A stretch of 64,000 nt of DNA from Nonomuraea thailandensis (GTDB taxonomy: Bacteria > Actinomycetota > Actinomycetes > Streptosporangiales > Streptosporangiaceae), in contig NZ_JAMZEB010000002.1 of assembly GCF_024172165.1 (NCBI RefSeq), positions 9,212,501-9,276,500 of the forward strand. Reading direction: 5' to 3'. Positions 19,798-29,855 of the stretch are shown here, piece after piece; the stretch's first letter is position 1; the number at the start of each line of letters is the position of its first letter. The translations under genes were made by a program, and so were the position numbers. The notes below the pieces were generated by a model that was given only the letters and a program-made list of their open reading frames with translations, was not told where the DNA came from and searched no databases.

Positions 19798-21351
19798 ATG
19801 GAGCCCACATCCGGCTTAACCAGGCGCGGCTTCCTCACCGGCGTAGGCGCCGGAGCCGCCGCACTGACGCTCACCCCCGCAGAGGCACTCGCCAAGGTCG
19901 TCACGGCACGCGCGGGAGGCCTGGCGACCTCCCCCGACCGGTTCGGACGGGTCTTCAGCCTGGCCCCGTTCGCCGACTTCAACGCCCCCAGCCTGAGGTC
20001 CGCGCTGATGGAGATGGGCCGCCCCGGCGGCCTGGCCGACGCCAGGGACCCGCTGCAGGAGGGCCCGATCCGGTTGATCACCAACCCCGAGCTCAGCCCG
20101 AACAACCTCGACAACGCCACCCACACGGCGGGCACGACGTTCTTCGGCCAGTTCATCGACCACGACATGACCTTCGACCGGGACTCTCCCCTGGGCGTGC
20201 CGACCGCGCCCGAGCAGTCGCCCAACCTCAGGACGCCCGGCTTCGACCTCGACACCGTCTACGCCCGCGGCCCCGCCTCCGATCCGCAGTTCTACGACCC
20301 CGCGGACACCGCCAAGCTCCGTGTGGAGAGCGGCGGCCGGTTCGAGGACGTGCCCCGCAGGGCCAACCGTACGGCGATCATCCCCGATCCCCGCAACGAC
20401 GAGAACCTCATGATCAGCGGCATGCACGCGGCGTTCCTGCGCTTCCACAACCGGGTCGTGGACCACCTGCGGGCGGCGGGCCAGCAGGGCAACGTGTTCG
20501 AGGCCGCCAGGCAGCAGGTCAGGTGGCACTACCAGTGGCTGGTGCTGCGGGAGTTCCTGCCGCAGATCATCGGCCAGAGCGTGGTCGACGACATCCTCAG
20601 GAACGGGCGGCGCTTCTACCGGCCGGTGGCAGGGCAGCAGTTCATCCCCGTCGAGTTCCAGGGCGCGGCCTACCGGTTCGGGCACAGCATGGTGCGGCCG
20701 TCGTACCGGGCCAACCTCGCGGGCAACCCGGACGGCACGCCGTTCTTCGGCTTCATCTTCGACCCCGCGGGTCAGGGCCAGGCCGACCCGGTGGACCTGC
20801 GCGGCGGGGCCAGGGCGGCCAGGCGGTTCATCGGCTGGCAGACGTTCTTCGACTTCGGCGACGGCGAGGTGCGGCCGAACAAGCGCATCGACACCAAGCT
20901 GTCCACGCCGCTGTTCAACCTGCCGCTGGCCGCGATCCCGTCCGCGGACCCGCCGACCTCGCTGGCGCAGCGCAACCTGCTGCGGCACATCACCTGGTCG
21001 CTGCCGTCCGGGCAGAACATCGCACGGGCCATCGGCGTGCAGTCCCTGGAGGCGCAGCACTTCCCCGAGCTGCAGTCGATCGGGCACGGGCTGCCCTCCA
21101 GCACCCCGCTCTGGTACTACGTGCTCAAGGAGGCCGAGGTCCTGGCCGGCGGCCTCAGGCTGGCCGGCGTGGGCGCGCGGATCGTGGGCGAGGTCTTCGT
21201 CGGGCTGCTGCAGCTCGACCCGTCCTCGTTCCTGAGCACGAACCCGTCCTGGCGGCCCACGCTGCCGCGGCGCTCGGGCCCGGCGGGCGACTTCAGGATG
21301 GTGGACCTGCTCACCTTCGCCCGGGTCGATCCGGCGAGCCGAGGCCAGTGA
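19798..21351 (+). CDS. Tat-exported animal-type haem peroxidase
   Basis: A 517-residue haem peroxidase of the peroxidase-cyclooxygenase superfamily. A TRRGFLTG Tat signal (about 7-14) implies folded export. The distal His is in FIDHD (His122), the conserved middle block RTAIIPDPRNDEN follows, and the proximal His is in AYRFGHSMVRP (His296). This YRFGH form is that of peroxidases rather than dioxygenases, unlike the second haem enzyme at 59819. AAGGAG lies seven bases before the ATG. It probably oxidises halide or aromatic compounds outside the cell. Its last 41 bases overlap the end of the convergent regulator gene. Confidence 0.9.
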   Translation: MEPTSGLTRRGFLTGVGAGAAALTLTPAEALAKVVTARAGGLATSPDRFGRVFSLAPFADFNAPSLRSALMEMGRPGGLADARDPLQEGPIRLITNPELSPNNLDNATHTAGTTFFGQFIDHDMTFDRDSPLGVPTAPEQSPNLRTPGFDLDTVYARGPASDPQFYDPADTAKLRVESGGRFEDVPRRANRTAIIPDPRNDENLMISGMHAAFLRFHNRVVDHLRAAGQQGNVFEAARQQVRWHYQWLVLREFLPQIIGQSVVDDILRNGRRFYRPVAGQQFIPVEFQGAAYRFGHSMVRPSYRANLAGNPDGTPFFGFIFDPAGQGQADPVDLRGGARAARRFIGWQTFFDFGDGEVRPNKRIDTKLSTPLFNLPLAAIPSADPPTSLAQRNLLRHITWSLPSGQNIARAIGVQSLEAQHFPELQSIGHGLPSSTPLWYYVLKEAEVLAGGLRLAGVGARIVGEVFVGLLQLDPSSFLSTNPSWRPTLPRRSGPAGDFRMVDLLTFARVDPASRGQ

Positions 21352-22198
21352 TCCTGCGCCGGGGCCGCCCGCCCGGCGGCCCCGGCGGCAGCAGGCCCAC
21401 GCGGTGGGCAATGGTCAGCGCCTCGGACCGGTTGCGGGCGCCGAGCTTCACGAACAGCCTGGCCCTGGTGCTCTCCACGGTCTTGCCCGCGATGCCGAGC
21501 AGGCGGGCGGTCTGCTTGATGCTGTCGCCGCGCGCGATCGAGGCCAGCACCTCGGCCTCGCGCTCGGTGAGCCGCGGCGCGGGCCCGAGCCGCCGCACCA
21601 TGCCCGCCCCGACCACCAGGTACTCCCGCGCCACCAGGTCCAGCACCGCGCACAGGTGGCCGGGCACGTCCCCCAGCCACAACACCGCGTGCGCGCCACG
21701 CGCCACGGCGTCGGTCACCACGCACGGCCCAGGCGGCGCCGACGGCACGGCGATCGCCCGCGCCCCGAGCCGCCCGGGCAGCGCCCAGTCGGCCTCCACG
21801 GGGTCCACGAGCACCGCCGTGAGCCGGCCGCCCGCCATCTCCTCGTCGTACGGCAGAGGCCCCCGCACGGCCGCCAGCGCCCGCCCCGCCCCGATCATCG
21901 CCCGCGTCACCACCTCGCCCGCGATCGGGCACCTGGCGTGCAGGACGACCAGCTCCCTGCCCCGCTCCCGCTCCACGTACGCCCTGCCGGCGGGCTCCAG
22001 CAGGCCGAGCCCGCGGAAGACGGCCTGCCCCTGGCCCGCCACCCCGAGCTTGCGGTAGATGCGCCGCCTGTGGTTCTCCACGGCGCAGCGCGAGAGCCGC
22101 AGCCGATCCGCGATCTCCTGGGCACTGTGGCCTGAACCGGTCAGGGAGAGGATCTCCAGCTCTCTGGCGGTGAGGACGTCAGCGTCTTCCATGGCCAT
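21311..22198 (-). CDS. Regulator with two LuxR-type HTH domains
   Basis: A 295-residue protein with a GerE/LuxR HTH at each end: LTARELEILSLTGSGHSAQE (about 9-28, helix-turn-helix to about 62) and LTEREAEVLASIARGDSIKQ (about 207-265). The middle (about 70-200) is a Val/Ala/Gly-rich fold without a recognisable sensor. Most LuxR proteins have one C-terminal HTH, so two is unusual and could let a monomer bind a palindrome or bridge two sites. Start ATG at 22198 has GAGG five bases upstream. The 3' end overlaps the haem peroxidase gene by 41 bases. Confidence 0.82.
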   Translation of the reverse strand: MAMEDADVLTARELEILSLTGSGHSAQEIADRLRLSRCAVENHRRRIYRKLGVAGQGQAVFRGLGLLEPAGRAYVERERGRELVVLHARCPIAGEVVTRAMIGAGRALAAVRGPLPYDEEMAGGRLTAVLVDPVEADWALPGRLGARAIAVPSAPPGPCVVTDAVARGAHAVLWLGDVPGHLCAVLDLVAREYLVVGAGMVRRLGPAPRLTEREAEVLASIARGDSIKQTARLLGIAGKTVESTRARLFVKLGARNRSEALTIAHRVGLLPPGPPGGRPRRRITGLGSPDRPGRR

Positions 22199-22239
22199 CA
22201 ACGCCTCATGCGACTTGCCTGGAAAGTGGGATTTCCTGA

Positions 22240-23472
<1,233 letters not shown>

Positions 23473-23491
23473 CCTCGCTCCAGACAAATCC

Positions 23492-23522
23492 GGCCGGCAC
23501 CGGCAGTCCGTCGGTGCCGGCC
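23492..23522 (+). terminator. Hairpin after serC
   Basis: Eleven-base perfect arms, GGCCGGCACCG at 23492-23502 and CGGTGCCGGCC at 23512-23522, lie 20 bases after the serC stop. Confidence 0.7.
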
Positions 23523-23594
23523 GTCGGCGCTTCCGGCATGAGCTCGGGTCGCCCGCCTCGCCATCCCCTCCGGCTCGACGACCAGGAAACATTC

Positions 23595-24182
23595 TTGTCC
23601 GCTAAGCCCTTATTCGGCCAGGGCAGCGCCCGGCCGAAGAGCCTCGGTTACCTGATGTTCGCCAGCCGCTGGCTCCAGGTTCCCCTCTACCTCGGGCTCA
23701 TCGTGGCCCAGGCCGTGTACGTCTACCAGTTCGCGCTGGAGCTGTGGCACCTCATCGAGACCGTGTTCCTGCACGGCGACGCCCCGGCCGCAGCCGGGGC
23801 TCCCTCGCCCGAGGTCGTGGTCATGCTCACGGTGCTGGCCCTCATCGACGTGGTGATGATCTCGAACCTGCTGATCATGGTGATCATCGGGGGCTACGAG
23901 ACGTTCGTCTCGCGCATCGACCTCAACGACCACCCCGACGAGCCCGAGTGGCTCTCCCACGTCAACGCGAACGTGCTCAAGGTCAAGCTGGCCACGGCCA
24001 TCATCGGGATCTCGTCGGTGCACCTGCTGCAGACCTTCATCCGGGCACAGAGCACGCCCAACGACAAGATCATGTGGCAGACGCTGATGCATCTGGCGTT
24101 CGTGGCGTCGGCCGTGGGCCTCGCCTACATCGACCGGTTGTTGTCCACGTCACCGGCCGAGCACACGCGCTCCCACCTCTAA
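23595..24182 (+). CDS. YqhA (UPF0114) family membrane protein
   Basis: A 195-residue integral membrane protein with helices at about 22-48, 68-95, 130-150 and 165-180. [29 protein letters not shown] and [21 protein letters not shown] match E. coli YqhA closely in order. The TTG at 23595 is preceded by AGGAAA; starting at an internal ATG would lose part of the N-terminus. The family has no firmly established function. The stop overlaps the end of the convergent gvpZ-like gene by four bases. Confidence 0.82.
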   Translation: MSAKPLFGQGSARPKSLGYLMFASRWLQVPLYLGLIVAQAVYVYQFALELWHLIETVFLHGDAPAAAGAPSPEVVVMLTVLALIDVVMISNLLIMVIIGGYETFVSRIDLNDHPDEPEWLSHVNANVLKVKLATAIIGISSVHLLQTFIRAQSTPNDKIMWQTLMHLAFVASAVGLAYIDRLLSTSPAEHTRSHL

Positions 24183-25567
24183 CGGGTCCGAGGGCGGGAA
24201 GCGCCACGCGCGGGGACGGGCTCCTCCTCCTCTTCTTCCTCGTCCTCGTACTCTTCCTCCGGCTCCTCGTCCTCCTCGTACTCGTCCTCTTCCTCCTCGG
24301 GCTCCTCTTCCTCTTCCTCTTCCTCTTCCTCCTCGGGCTCCTCTTCCTCCTCGGGCTCCTCGCCCTCCTCCTCTTCGGGCTCTTCCTCCTCGTAGTCCTC
24401 TTCTTCCTCGGGCTCCTCCTGCTCGGCGGCCGCGCGCTCCTCGTCCATCGCCGTCTCGTGGTCCTTCACGACCTCGCCGTCGCGGATCTCCCCGCGCCAG
24501 CCGTCGCCCACGTCGTCGGGGTGCAGGAGGAGGTGCGCCATCACATGCCGCCTGAAGTGCTTGAGCTCCAGCCGCGCGCGGCGCCCCTGGGCACGCCACA
24601 GGTTGCCGGTGCGCTCGAACAGGCCCTGCGGGTGGTACTCCAGCACCACCAGGACGCGGGTGAGGTCGTCGGTGATCTCGTGGAAGGTCACCGCGCCGTT
24701 CACGAACCCCTTCGGGCCCTCGGACCTCCAGATGATCCGCTGGTCGGGAAGCTGCTCGACGACGTGCGCCTTCCAGTTCCTGTGCGACCAGAAGACCTGG
24801 GCCTTCCACGTGGACTCCTGGTCCGACTCCCGCTTGACGTTCTCGACCTTCTTCATGAACGACGGGAAGTCCTCGAACTGGGTCCACTGGTTGTAGACCA
24901 GGCGCCGCGGAGCACCGATGTCGATCGACTCGATGATGTTGGTGATCTTCCGGTTCCCCTTGTCGCCTCCCTTGCCGGTGAGCTTCTGCATGATGCCCTT
25001 GAGACCGCCCTTCAGGCCGCCGGTGAGGCCGCCCGTGAGGCCGCCCTTGATGGCTCCGCTCACCATGCCCGGCTTGTCGCCACCGGAGCCGGTCACCGCG
25101 CCCAGCAGGCTGGATCCCTTGCCCCCGGCGTAGTCGGACAGACGGCCGGTCAGCCCTTCGAGCTTGTTCTCGGCGCGGGCGAGCGCCCGGCCCGCCGCGG
25201 CGTGCAGCAGGTTCTGCGCCTCCTGCTTGAGCCGGTCCGTGGGCAGGTTCTTGACGATCTCCTGCCCGGCCTCCTTCGCCACGCCGGCCACCGCTCGCGT
25301 GGTCCCCTTCGCGGCGCCGGCCAGCCCTCCGGCCGCTCCCTTCGCCGCGCCGATCGCGCGTCCACCGGCGCCCTTCTGCTCATTGGCCGCCTGTTCGGCC
25401 GCGGTGTTCGCCGCGGTGTTCGCCGCGGAGGCCGCCTGCTCCTCCGTGTTCTTCGCCGCGGCGGCCAGGCCGCTGCCCGCGCCGGCGGCCCTCCTGGCCG
25501 TTCCCGTCCCGGCTCGGCCCGCCGCCTGGGCCAATCTCCTTGCTCGGCCTGCTTCTGCCTCAGCCAT
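24179..25567 (-). CDS. SRPBCC protein with acidic tail, gas-vesicle GvpZ-like
   Basis: A 462-residue protein in three parts. The first 200 residues are Ala/Gly/Lys-rich and repetitive ([17 protein letters not shown]). An SRPBCC/polyketide-cyclase-like domain spans about 207-345 ([20 protein letters not shown]). The end (about 382-450) is nearly all Glu with Asp, Pro and Tyr. Streptomyces gas vesicle clusters carry a similar SRPBCC gene (gvpZ) next to gvpY, and the gene upstream here is gvpY-like with an 8-base overlap. No gvpA, F, G, J, K, L, O or S is in the window. The role is unknown; a hydrophobic-cargo or chaperone-like role is a guess. Confidence 0.78.
   Translation of the reverse strand: MAEAEAGRARRLAQAAGRAGTGTARRAAGAGSGLAAAAKNTEEQAASAANTAANTAAEQAANEQKGAGGRAIGAAKGAAGGLAGAAKGTTRAVAGVAKEAGQEIVKNLPTDRLKQEAQNLLHAAAGRALARAENKLEGLTGRLSDYAGGKGSSLLGAVTGSGGDKPGMVSGAIKGGLTGGLTGGLKGGLKGIMQKLTGKGGDKGNRKITNIIESIDIGAPRRLVYNQWTQFEDFPSFMKKVENVKRESDQESTWKAQVFWSHRNWKAHVVEQLPDQRIIWRSEGPKGFVNGAVTFHEITDDLTRVLVVLEYHPQGLFERTGNLWRAQGRRARLELKHFRRHVMAHLLLHPDDVGDGWRGEIRDGEVVKDHETAMDEERAAAEQEEPEEEEDYEEEEPEEEEGEEPEEEEEPEEEEEEEEEEEPEEEEDEYEEDEEPEEEYEDEEEEEEEPVPARGASRPRTR
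24218..24424. repeat. Purine-rich low-complexity tract (Glu codons)
   Basis: About 207 bases of near-uninterrupted CTC/TTC/CCT triplets on the plus strand (GAG/GAA on the coding strand), encoding the acidic tail of the SRPBCC protein. The strand bias could form unusual structures and be prone to slippage. Confidence 0.85.
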
Positions 25568-26141
25568 GGTCGCTCCCCCTCATCGCCCGGCGGGTCCGCC
25601 GCAGCATGCGGGGTCGCCGCTGGGTCCTCTCGCGCGCTTCCGGCTCCCGAGCCTCCGCTTCCGGCTCCTCGCCGTAGTCCTCGTCCTCGCCCTCGGCGGT
25701 GTCCTCCGTGGTGCCCGCGGCGGTGTCCTCCGCGGTGTCCTCGGGCTCCTCCGCCCCGTCCTGCTCGCCTTGTGGCGCGCCCGCCCGGTCGGAGTCGTCG
25801 CCGGGCTTCTGCCCCGGCGCCCGCATGGCCTCGGCGCGCTCGTGCAGCTTGTCGCTCAGGGAGTCGATCTGCCTGCCGGCCGCGGCTACCGCCGCCGCCT
25901 TGCCGACCTCCAGGAGATCTCCGCGCAGGCGATCGACGATCGGCGCCACGTCCGCGGAGGAGGTGAGGGTCTTGATCCCCTGGGACAGCAGGCCACCGCC
26001 ACTGCCGCCCCCGCCCTTGCCCCCGCGTGCCCGGCCGGCCAGCCCGGCCGCGGCCAGCGCCGCGGCCATGCGCAGCTTACGGCGCCGGCCGAGGAAGTAC
26101 CCGGCGAGCAGGGCAAAGGCAATGCGCAACTTGTTCGACAT
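25560..26141 (-). CDS. GvpY-like protein (often annotated DNA primase)
   Basis: A 193-residue protein starting MSNKLRIAFALLAGYFLGRR, then KLRMAAALAAAGLAG: a short hydrophobic N-terminus with GYxLGRxxK, as in GvpY of Streptomyces gas vesicle clusters. The middle has a helical segment (about 65-105) and the rest is acidic with Asp/Glu/Thr repeats, ending in a basic patch. It overlaps the gvpZ-like gene by eight bases (ATGGCTGA), so the two are coupled. Databases often mislabel this family as DNA primase; no primase motif is visible. Function unproven. Confidence 0.72.
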   Translation of the reverse strand: MSNKLRIAFALLAGYFLGRRRKLRMAAALAAAGLAGRARGGKGGGGSGGGLLSQGIKTLTSSADVAPIVDRLRGDLLEVGKAAAVAAAGRQIDSLSDKLHERAEAMRAPGQKPGDDSDRAGAPQGEQDGAEEPEDTAEDTAAGTTEDTAEGEDEDYGEEPEAEAREPEARERTQRRPRMLRRTRRAMRGSDHG

Positions 26142-26234
26142 GGTCAGCGCTCCCGTTCCTTCAGCAGCTCTGACCGACGCCTGCCCGCGTTCGGGCTAAG
26201 GACCCGATGTAGGGAGAAAGTTGGACATTTCTTA

Positions 26235-26876
26235 TCAGAACGAGTACGGGTTGGCCGGCGCCACCTCGCGCCGCGGCCTGCGGCGCAGCACCCAGGCGGC
26301 CACCACGCCGCCGACGAGCCCGAACAGGTGCCCCTGCCACGAGATGCCCTGCTGGTTCGGCAGCAGGCCCGCCAGGATCCCCCAGTACGCGATGCCCACG
26401 CCGATGCCGATGACGATGTCGAGGAGCCGGCGGTCGAACAGGCCGCGGGCCAGGATGTAGCCGAAGTAGCCGAACACCAGCCCGCTCGCCCCGATCGTCA
26501 GGACCGCGGGGCTGGTCACCCAGGTGCCCAGGCCGCCGATGAAGATGATCAGCACGGTGGCCCAGAGGAACTTGCGCAGGTCACGCAGCCCGGCCAGGAA
26601 GCCCAGCACCAGCAGCGGCACCGAGTTGGCCATCAGATGGCCGAAGCCGCCGTGCAGGAAGGGCGCGAACAGGATGCCCACCAGGCCGTCAGGATCCCAG
26701 CCGACGATGCCGAACTGGTAGTCGAGCGCACCGCCCACGAAGAAGTCGACGCCCTCGACCACCCACATGACGGCGACCATGCCGACCACGATGATCAACG
26801 CGCTGAGCGCGCCGGAGAGGAGCGCTCCGGCACCGCGCTTGGCCGACTCGAACCTGGAACCCGAATAGTCGCTCAT
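26235..26876 (-). CDS. Rhomboid family intramembrane serine protease
   Basis: A 213-residue protein with about six membrane helices. The HGGFGHLMANSVPLLVLG segment, the catalytic Ser in TIGASGLVFGYFG and the His in WQGHLFGLVGG give the Ser-His dyad of rhomboids. It would cleave membrane proteins within the bilayer. It is 93 bases downstream of the gvpY-like gene start on the same strand but is separated by its own leader, so cotranscription is uncertain. Confidence 0.9.
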   Translation of the reverse strand: MSDYSGSRFESAKRGAGALLSGALSALIIVVGMVAVMWVVEGVDFFVGGALDYQFGIVGWDPDGLVGILFAPFLHGGFGHLMANSVPLLVLGFLAGLRDLRKFLWATVLIIFIGGLGTWVTSPAVLTIGASGLVFGYFGYILARGLFDRRLLDIVIGIGVGIAYWGILAGLLPNQQGISWQGHLFGLVGGVVAAWVLRRRPRREVAPANPYSF

Positions 26877-26947
26877 GCGCTCTCCCGGTAACTTGTCTCC
26901 TCTTTCTTTACCGTATCCGTGCGGAGCTATGCGCGCGCTAAAGGAGA

Positions 26948-26979
26948 CCCCTCCCGTTCCTTGGGCAGGACGGGAGGGG
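26948..26979 (-). terminator. Hairpin after enoyl-CoA hydratase gene
   Basis: Ten-base perfect arms (CCCCTCCCGT and ACGGGAGGGG) around a 12-base loop, 23 bases beyond the stop of the enoyl-CoA hydratase gene on the minus strand. Confidence 0.65.
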
Positions 26980-27001
26980 GACGGTCATCCGACCTTCCTG
27001 G

Positions 27002-27766
27002 TCATTCGCCCTTCCACTGGGGCGCGCGCTTCTCGGCGAAAGCGGCGGCGCCCTCCATGGCGTCCTTCGAGCCGAAGACCGGGTTGATGATCGCGCCCTG
27101 CTTCTCGAACATCTCCTCCAGCGACCAGTCCTGCGACTCGATGACCACCTTCTTGGTCGCGGCGAGGGCCAGCGGGGCGTTGGCGGCGATCTTCCTGGCC
27201 AGCTCCAGGGCGCCCTCCAGGGCGCCGCCCGGCTCGGTGATCCGGTTGACCAGGCCGAGCTCGTACAGGCGGGCGGCCTCGTAGTGGTCGCCGGTCAGGG
27301 CCATCTCCATGGCCACGTGGTACGGGATCCGCCGCGGCAGCCGCATGATCCCGCCCGCGCCCGCCACCAGCCCGCGCTTGGGCTCCGGCAGGCCGAACTT
27401 CGACTCCGAGGAGGCCACGATGACGTCGCAGGCCAGCGCCAGCTCGAACCCGCCCGCCAGGGCGTACCCCTCGACGGCGGCCACCAGCGGCTTCTTCGGC
27501 GGCGCCTCGGTCAGCCCGCCGAACCCGCGGCCCTTGACCACCGGGAAGTCCCCGGACAGGAACCCCTTGAGGTCCATGCCCGCGGAGAACGTGCCGCCGG
27601 CGCCGGTCAGGACGTAGGCGGAGATGTCGGGACGGGCGTCCAGCGCGTCCAGCGCCTCGGCGACGCCCCGCGCCACCGCGCCGTTGATGGCGTTGCGGGC
27701 CTTGGGGCGGTTGATGGTGAGGATCGCCACATTGCCGGACTCTTCGACGAGCACTTCGTCAGACAC
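27002..27766 (-). CDS. Enoyl-CoA hydratase (crotonase family)
   Basis: A 254-residue enzyme that adds water to trans-2-enoyl-CoA in beta-oxidation. AFSAGMDLKGF-like oxyanion segment (TFSAGMDLKGF), GGFELALACD, and both catalytic Glu positions (FGLPEPKRG and AMEMALTG) are present, so hydratase activity is likely. It lies ten bases after the SDR gene stop and is cotranscribed with it; together they cover the hydration and oxidation steps. Confidence 0.9.
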   Translation of the reverse strand: MSDEVLVEESGNVAILTINRPKARNAINGAVARGVAEALDALDARPDISAYVLTGAGGTFSAGMDLKGFLSGDFPVVKGRGFGGLTEAPPKKPLVAAVEGYALAGGFELALACDVIVASSESKFGLPEPKRGLVAGAGGIMRLPRRIPYHVAMEMALTGDHYEAARLYELGLVNRITEPGGALEGALELARKIAANAPLALAATKKVVIESQDWSLEEMFEKQGAIINPVFGSKDAMEGAAAFAEKRAPQWKGE

Positions 27767-27776
27767 GGGACCTGCC

Positions 27777-28550
27777 TTACTTGGGCTGGAAGCGGATGCC
27801 GCCGTCGAAGCGGATGACCTCGGCGTTCATGTAGTCGTTCTCGACGAGCGACCTGACCAGGTGGGCGAACTCGTCGGCCCGGCCCATGCGCTTGGGGAAG
27901 ACCACCGGCGCCACCAGCTTCGCCTTGAACTCCTCGGAGTTGGGCGAGAAGCCGTAGATGGGGGTGTCGATGATGCCGGGGCAGATGGTGTTCACCCGTA
28001 CGCCGATGGCGGCCAGGTCACGGGCCGCGGGCACGGTCATGCCCACGATGCCGCCCTTGGAGGCCGAGTAGGCGAGCTGCCCCGTCTGCCCCTCCAGCGC
28101 GGCCACGGACGCGGTGTTGATCACCACGCCGCGCTGCCCGTCGGCGTCGGCCGCCTCGGTCTTGGCGATGGCGGCGGCGCCGATGCGCATGAGGTTGAAC
28201 GTGCCGATCAGGTTGACCTCGATGACCTTGCGGTAGGTGGCCGGGTTGTGCGGGTTGCCGTCACGGTTGACCGTGCGCTCTGCCCAGCCGATGCCGGCGC
28301 TGTTGACCACCACGCGCAGCGGCTTGCCGGTGGCCACGGCGGCGTCCACGGCCGCCTGCACCTGCTCGTCGTCGGAGACGTCCGTCTTGGCGAAGACGCC
28401 GCCGATCTCGTCGGCGACGGCCTTGCCGCGCTCCTCGTTGAGGTCGGCGATGACCACGGTGGCGCCTGCCTGGGCCAGCAGGCGGGCGGTCGCCTCACCG
28501 AGGCCGCTGGCACCGCCGGAGATGATTGCTGCAGATCCGTTCACGTCCAT
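27777..28550 (-). CDS. SDR, 3-hydroxyacyl-CoA dehydrogenase type II-like
   Basis: A 257-residue short-chain dehydrogenase with SGGASGLGEATA (cofactor loop), NSAGIG, a catalytic Ser (INTASVAALEG) and YSASKGG. The C-terminal PIYGFSPNSEEFKAKL and FPKRMGRADEFAHLV resemble HSD17B10-type 3-hydroxyacyl-CoA dehydrogenases. It is the first gene of a two-gene unit with an enoyl-CoA hydratase, so a beta-oxidation role is likely. NAD is the probable cofactor (ADL after the second strand). Confidence 0.88.
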   Translation of the reverse strand: MDVNGSAAIISGGASGLGEATARLLAQAGATVVIADLNEERGKAVADEIGGVFAKTDVSDDEQVQAAVDAAVATGKPLRVVVNSAGIGWAERTVNRDGNPHNPATYRKVIEVNLIGTFNLMRIGAAAIAKTEAADADGQRGVVINTASVAALEGQTGQLAYSASKGGIVGMTVPAARDLAAIGVRVNTICPGIIDTPIYGFSPNSEEFKAKLVAPVVFPKRMGRADEFAHLVRSLVENDYMNAEVIRFDGGIRFQPK

Positions 28551-28597
28551 AGCCGGACCCTAACCCGCAGACCGAATGAAGTTCTACTCGGGGGCGG

Positions 28598-28936
28598 TTA
28601 AATCTCGCCCACGGCGGTGTCCACGTCGGAGTACACCTTGATCCGCCGGTCGAGACCCGTCGTGCGGAGGATGCGCGCCACCGGCGCCTGCGGCGCCGCC
28701 AGGGACACGCCGCCGCCCTCTCCGGTCGCCAGCCGCCAGGCCTCGATCAGCACCGACAGGCCGCTGGAGTCCATGAACGAGAGCTGCTGGAGATCGAGCA
28801 CGAGCCGCGCGCTGTCCTGCTTGATGGCGTCACGCACCTCGTCACGCAGGAACGGCGCGGTGAACAGGTCAAGCTCTCCCTCGACGGCCACCACCACGGC
28901 GTCGCCCAGGGCGTGTCGCGCAAGCCGCAGCTTCAT
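28598..28936 (-). CDS. STAS-domain anti-sigma factor antagonist
   Basis: A 112-residue SpoIIAA-like protein. LVLDLQQLSFMDSSGLSVLI has the conserved phosphorylatable Ser in DSSG. GAGGAGG is placed well before the ATG at 28936; the longer frame to 29023 is not credible. Such proteins release a sigma factor by binding its anti-sigma factor when dephosphorylated. The SpoIIE-type phosphatase at 12477-14699 could be one of many partners. Confidence 0.92.
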   Translation of the reverse strand: MKLRLARHALGDAVVVAVEGELDLFTAPFLRDEVRDAIKQDSARLVLDLQQLSFMDSSGLSVLIEAWRLATGEGGGVSLAAPQAPVARILRTTGLDRRIKVYSDVDTAVGEI

Positions 28937-29120
28937 GGGCCCCTCCTCGATGAGCCACTGTACTTCGACATCCCCGGATACCGGGCATGCACAAACTACG
29001 AAAAGTCGGATGCAGGAGAACAAGGCGGGCCTAAACGCGTACCAAACGCCCCGTCAAGAGCCATGCTCCGGGTTTCTACCCATCTCGCCGCCGATGCCCT
29101 TGCCTGGGAGGCCAGCTTGC

Positions 29121-29855
29121 TCAGACGGCGGGGATCGCGAAGCCGTACGGCAGCTCCAGGCGGTGCCGGGCCAGCAGGTCGGCGTCGCCGAGCAGGTCGC
29201 GGGTGGGACCGTCGGCGGCGATCACGCCACCGGAGAGGATGAGCGAGCGCTCGCACAACTCCAGCGCGTACGGCAGATCGTGCGTGACCATCAGCACCGT
29301 CACGTCGAGGGAGCGCAGGATCTCCGCCAGCTCCCTGCGGGCGGCCGGGTCGAGGTTGGACGAGGGCTCGTCGAGCACCAGGATCTCGGGCGCCATGGCC
29401 AGCACCGTCGCCACCGCCACCCTGCGCCGCTGCCCGAACGACAGGTGGTGCGGCGGCCGGTCGGCGGCCTCCAGCATGCCCACCCGCTCCAGCGCGCCCT
29501 CGACCACCCGGTCCAGCTCCGGGGCGCGCAGGCCCGCGTTGGCGGGGCCGAAGGCCACGTCGTCGCGGACCGTGGGCATGAAGAGCTGGTCGTCGGGGTC
29601 CTGGAAGACCAGGCCGACGCGCTGCCTGACCTCCTTGAGGGTGTCCTTGCGCACCGGCGTGCCTGCCACCGTGACACTGCCGTGCCCTGCGGTGAGAATG
29701 CCGTTGAGATGCATCACCAGCGTGGTCTTGCCGGCGCCGTTCGGGCCGAGCAGGGCCACGCGTTCGCCGCGGGCGATCGTCAGGTCCACGCCGAACAGCG
29801 CCTGGGTGCCGTCCGGATAGGCGTAGGCGAGCTGCCGGACTTCAAGAGAGTTCAC
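29121..29855 (-). CDS. cbiO: Cobalt/nickel ECF transporter ATPase
   Basis: A 244-residue ABC ATPase: Walker A LLGPNGAGKTT, Q-loop VFQDPDDQLF, signature LSFGQRRRV, Walker B ILVLDEPSSNLDP and switch His in VTHD. The DPDDQLF stretch is usual in CbiO/EcfA. GTG at 29855 overlaps the cbiQ stop (GTGA); GTG at 29858 is an alternative. It powers metal uptake with CbiM and CbiQ. Confidence 0.93.
   Translation of the reverse strand: MNSLEVRQLAYAYPDGTQALFGVDLTIARGERVALLGPNGAGKTTLVMHLNGILTAGHGSVTVAGTPVRKDTLKEVRQRVGLVFQDPDDQLFMPTVRDDVAFGPANAGLRAPELDRVVEGALERVGMLEAADRPPHHLSFGQRRRVAVATVLAMAPEILVLDEPSSNLDPAARRELAEILRSLDVTVLMVTHDLPYALELCERSLILSGGVIAADGPTRDLLGDADLLARHRLELPYGFAIPAV

Noticed and set aside
24179-26141. 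A gas vesicle cluster
   Set aside because: Only the gvpY/gvpZ-like pair is present; no structural gvpA or other gvp genes in the window.
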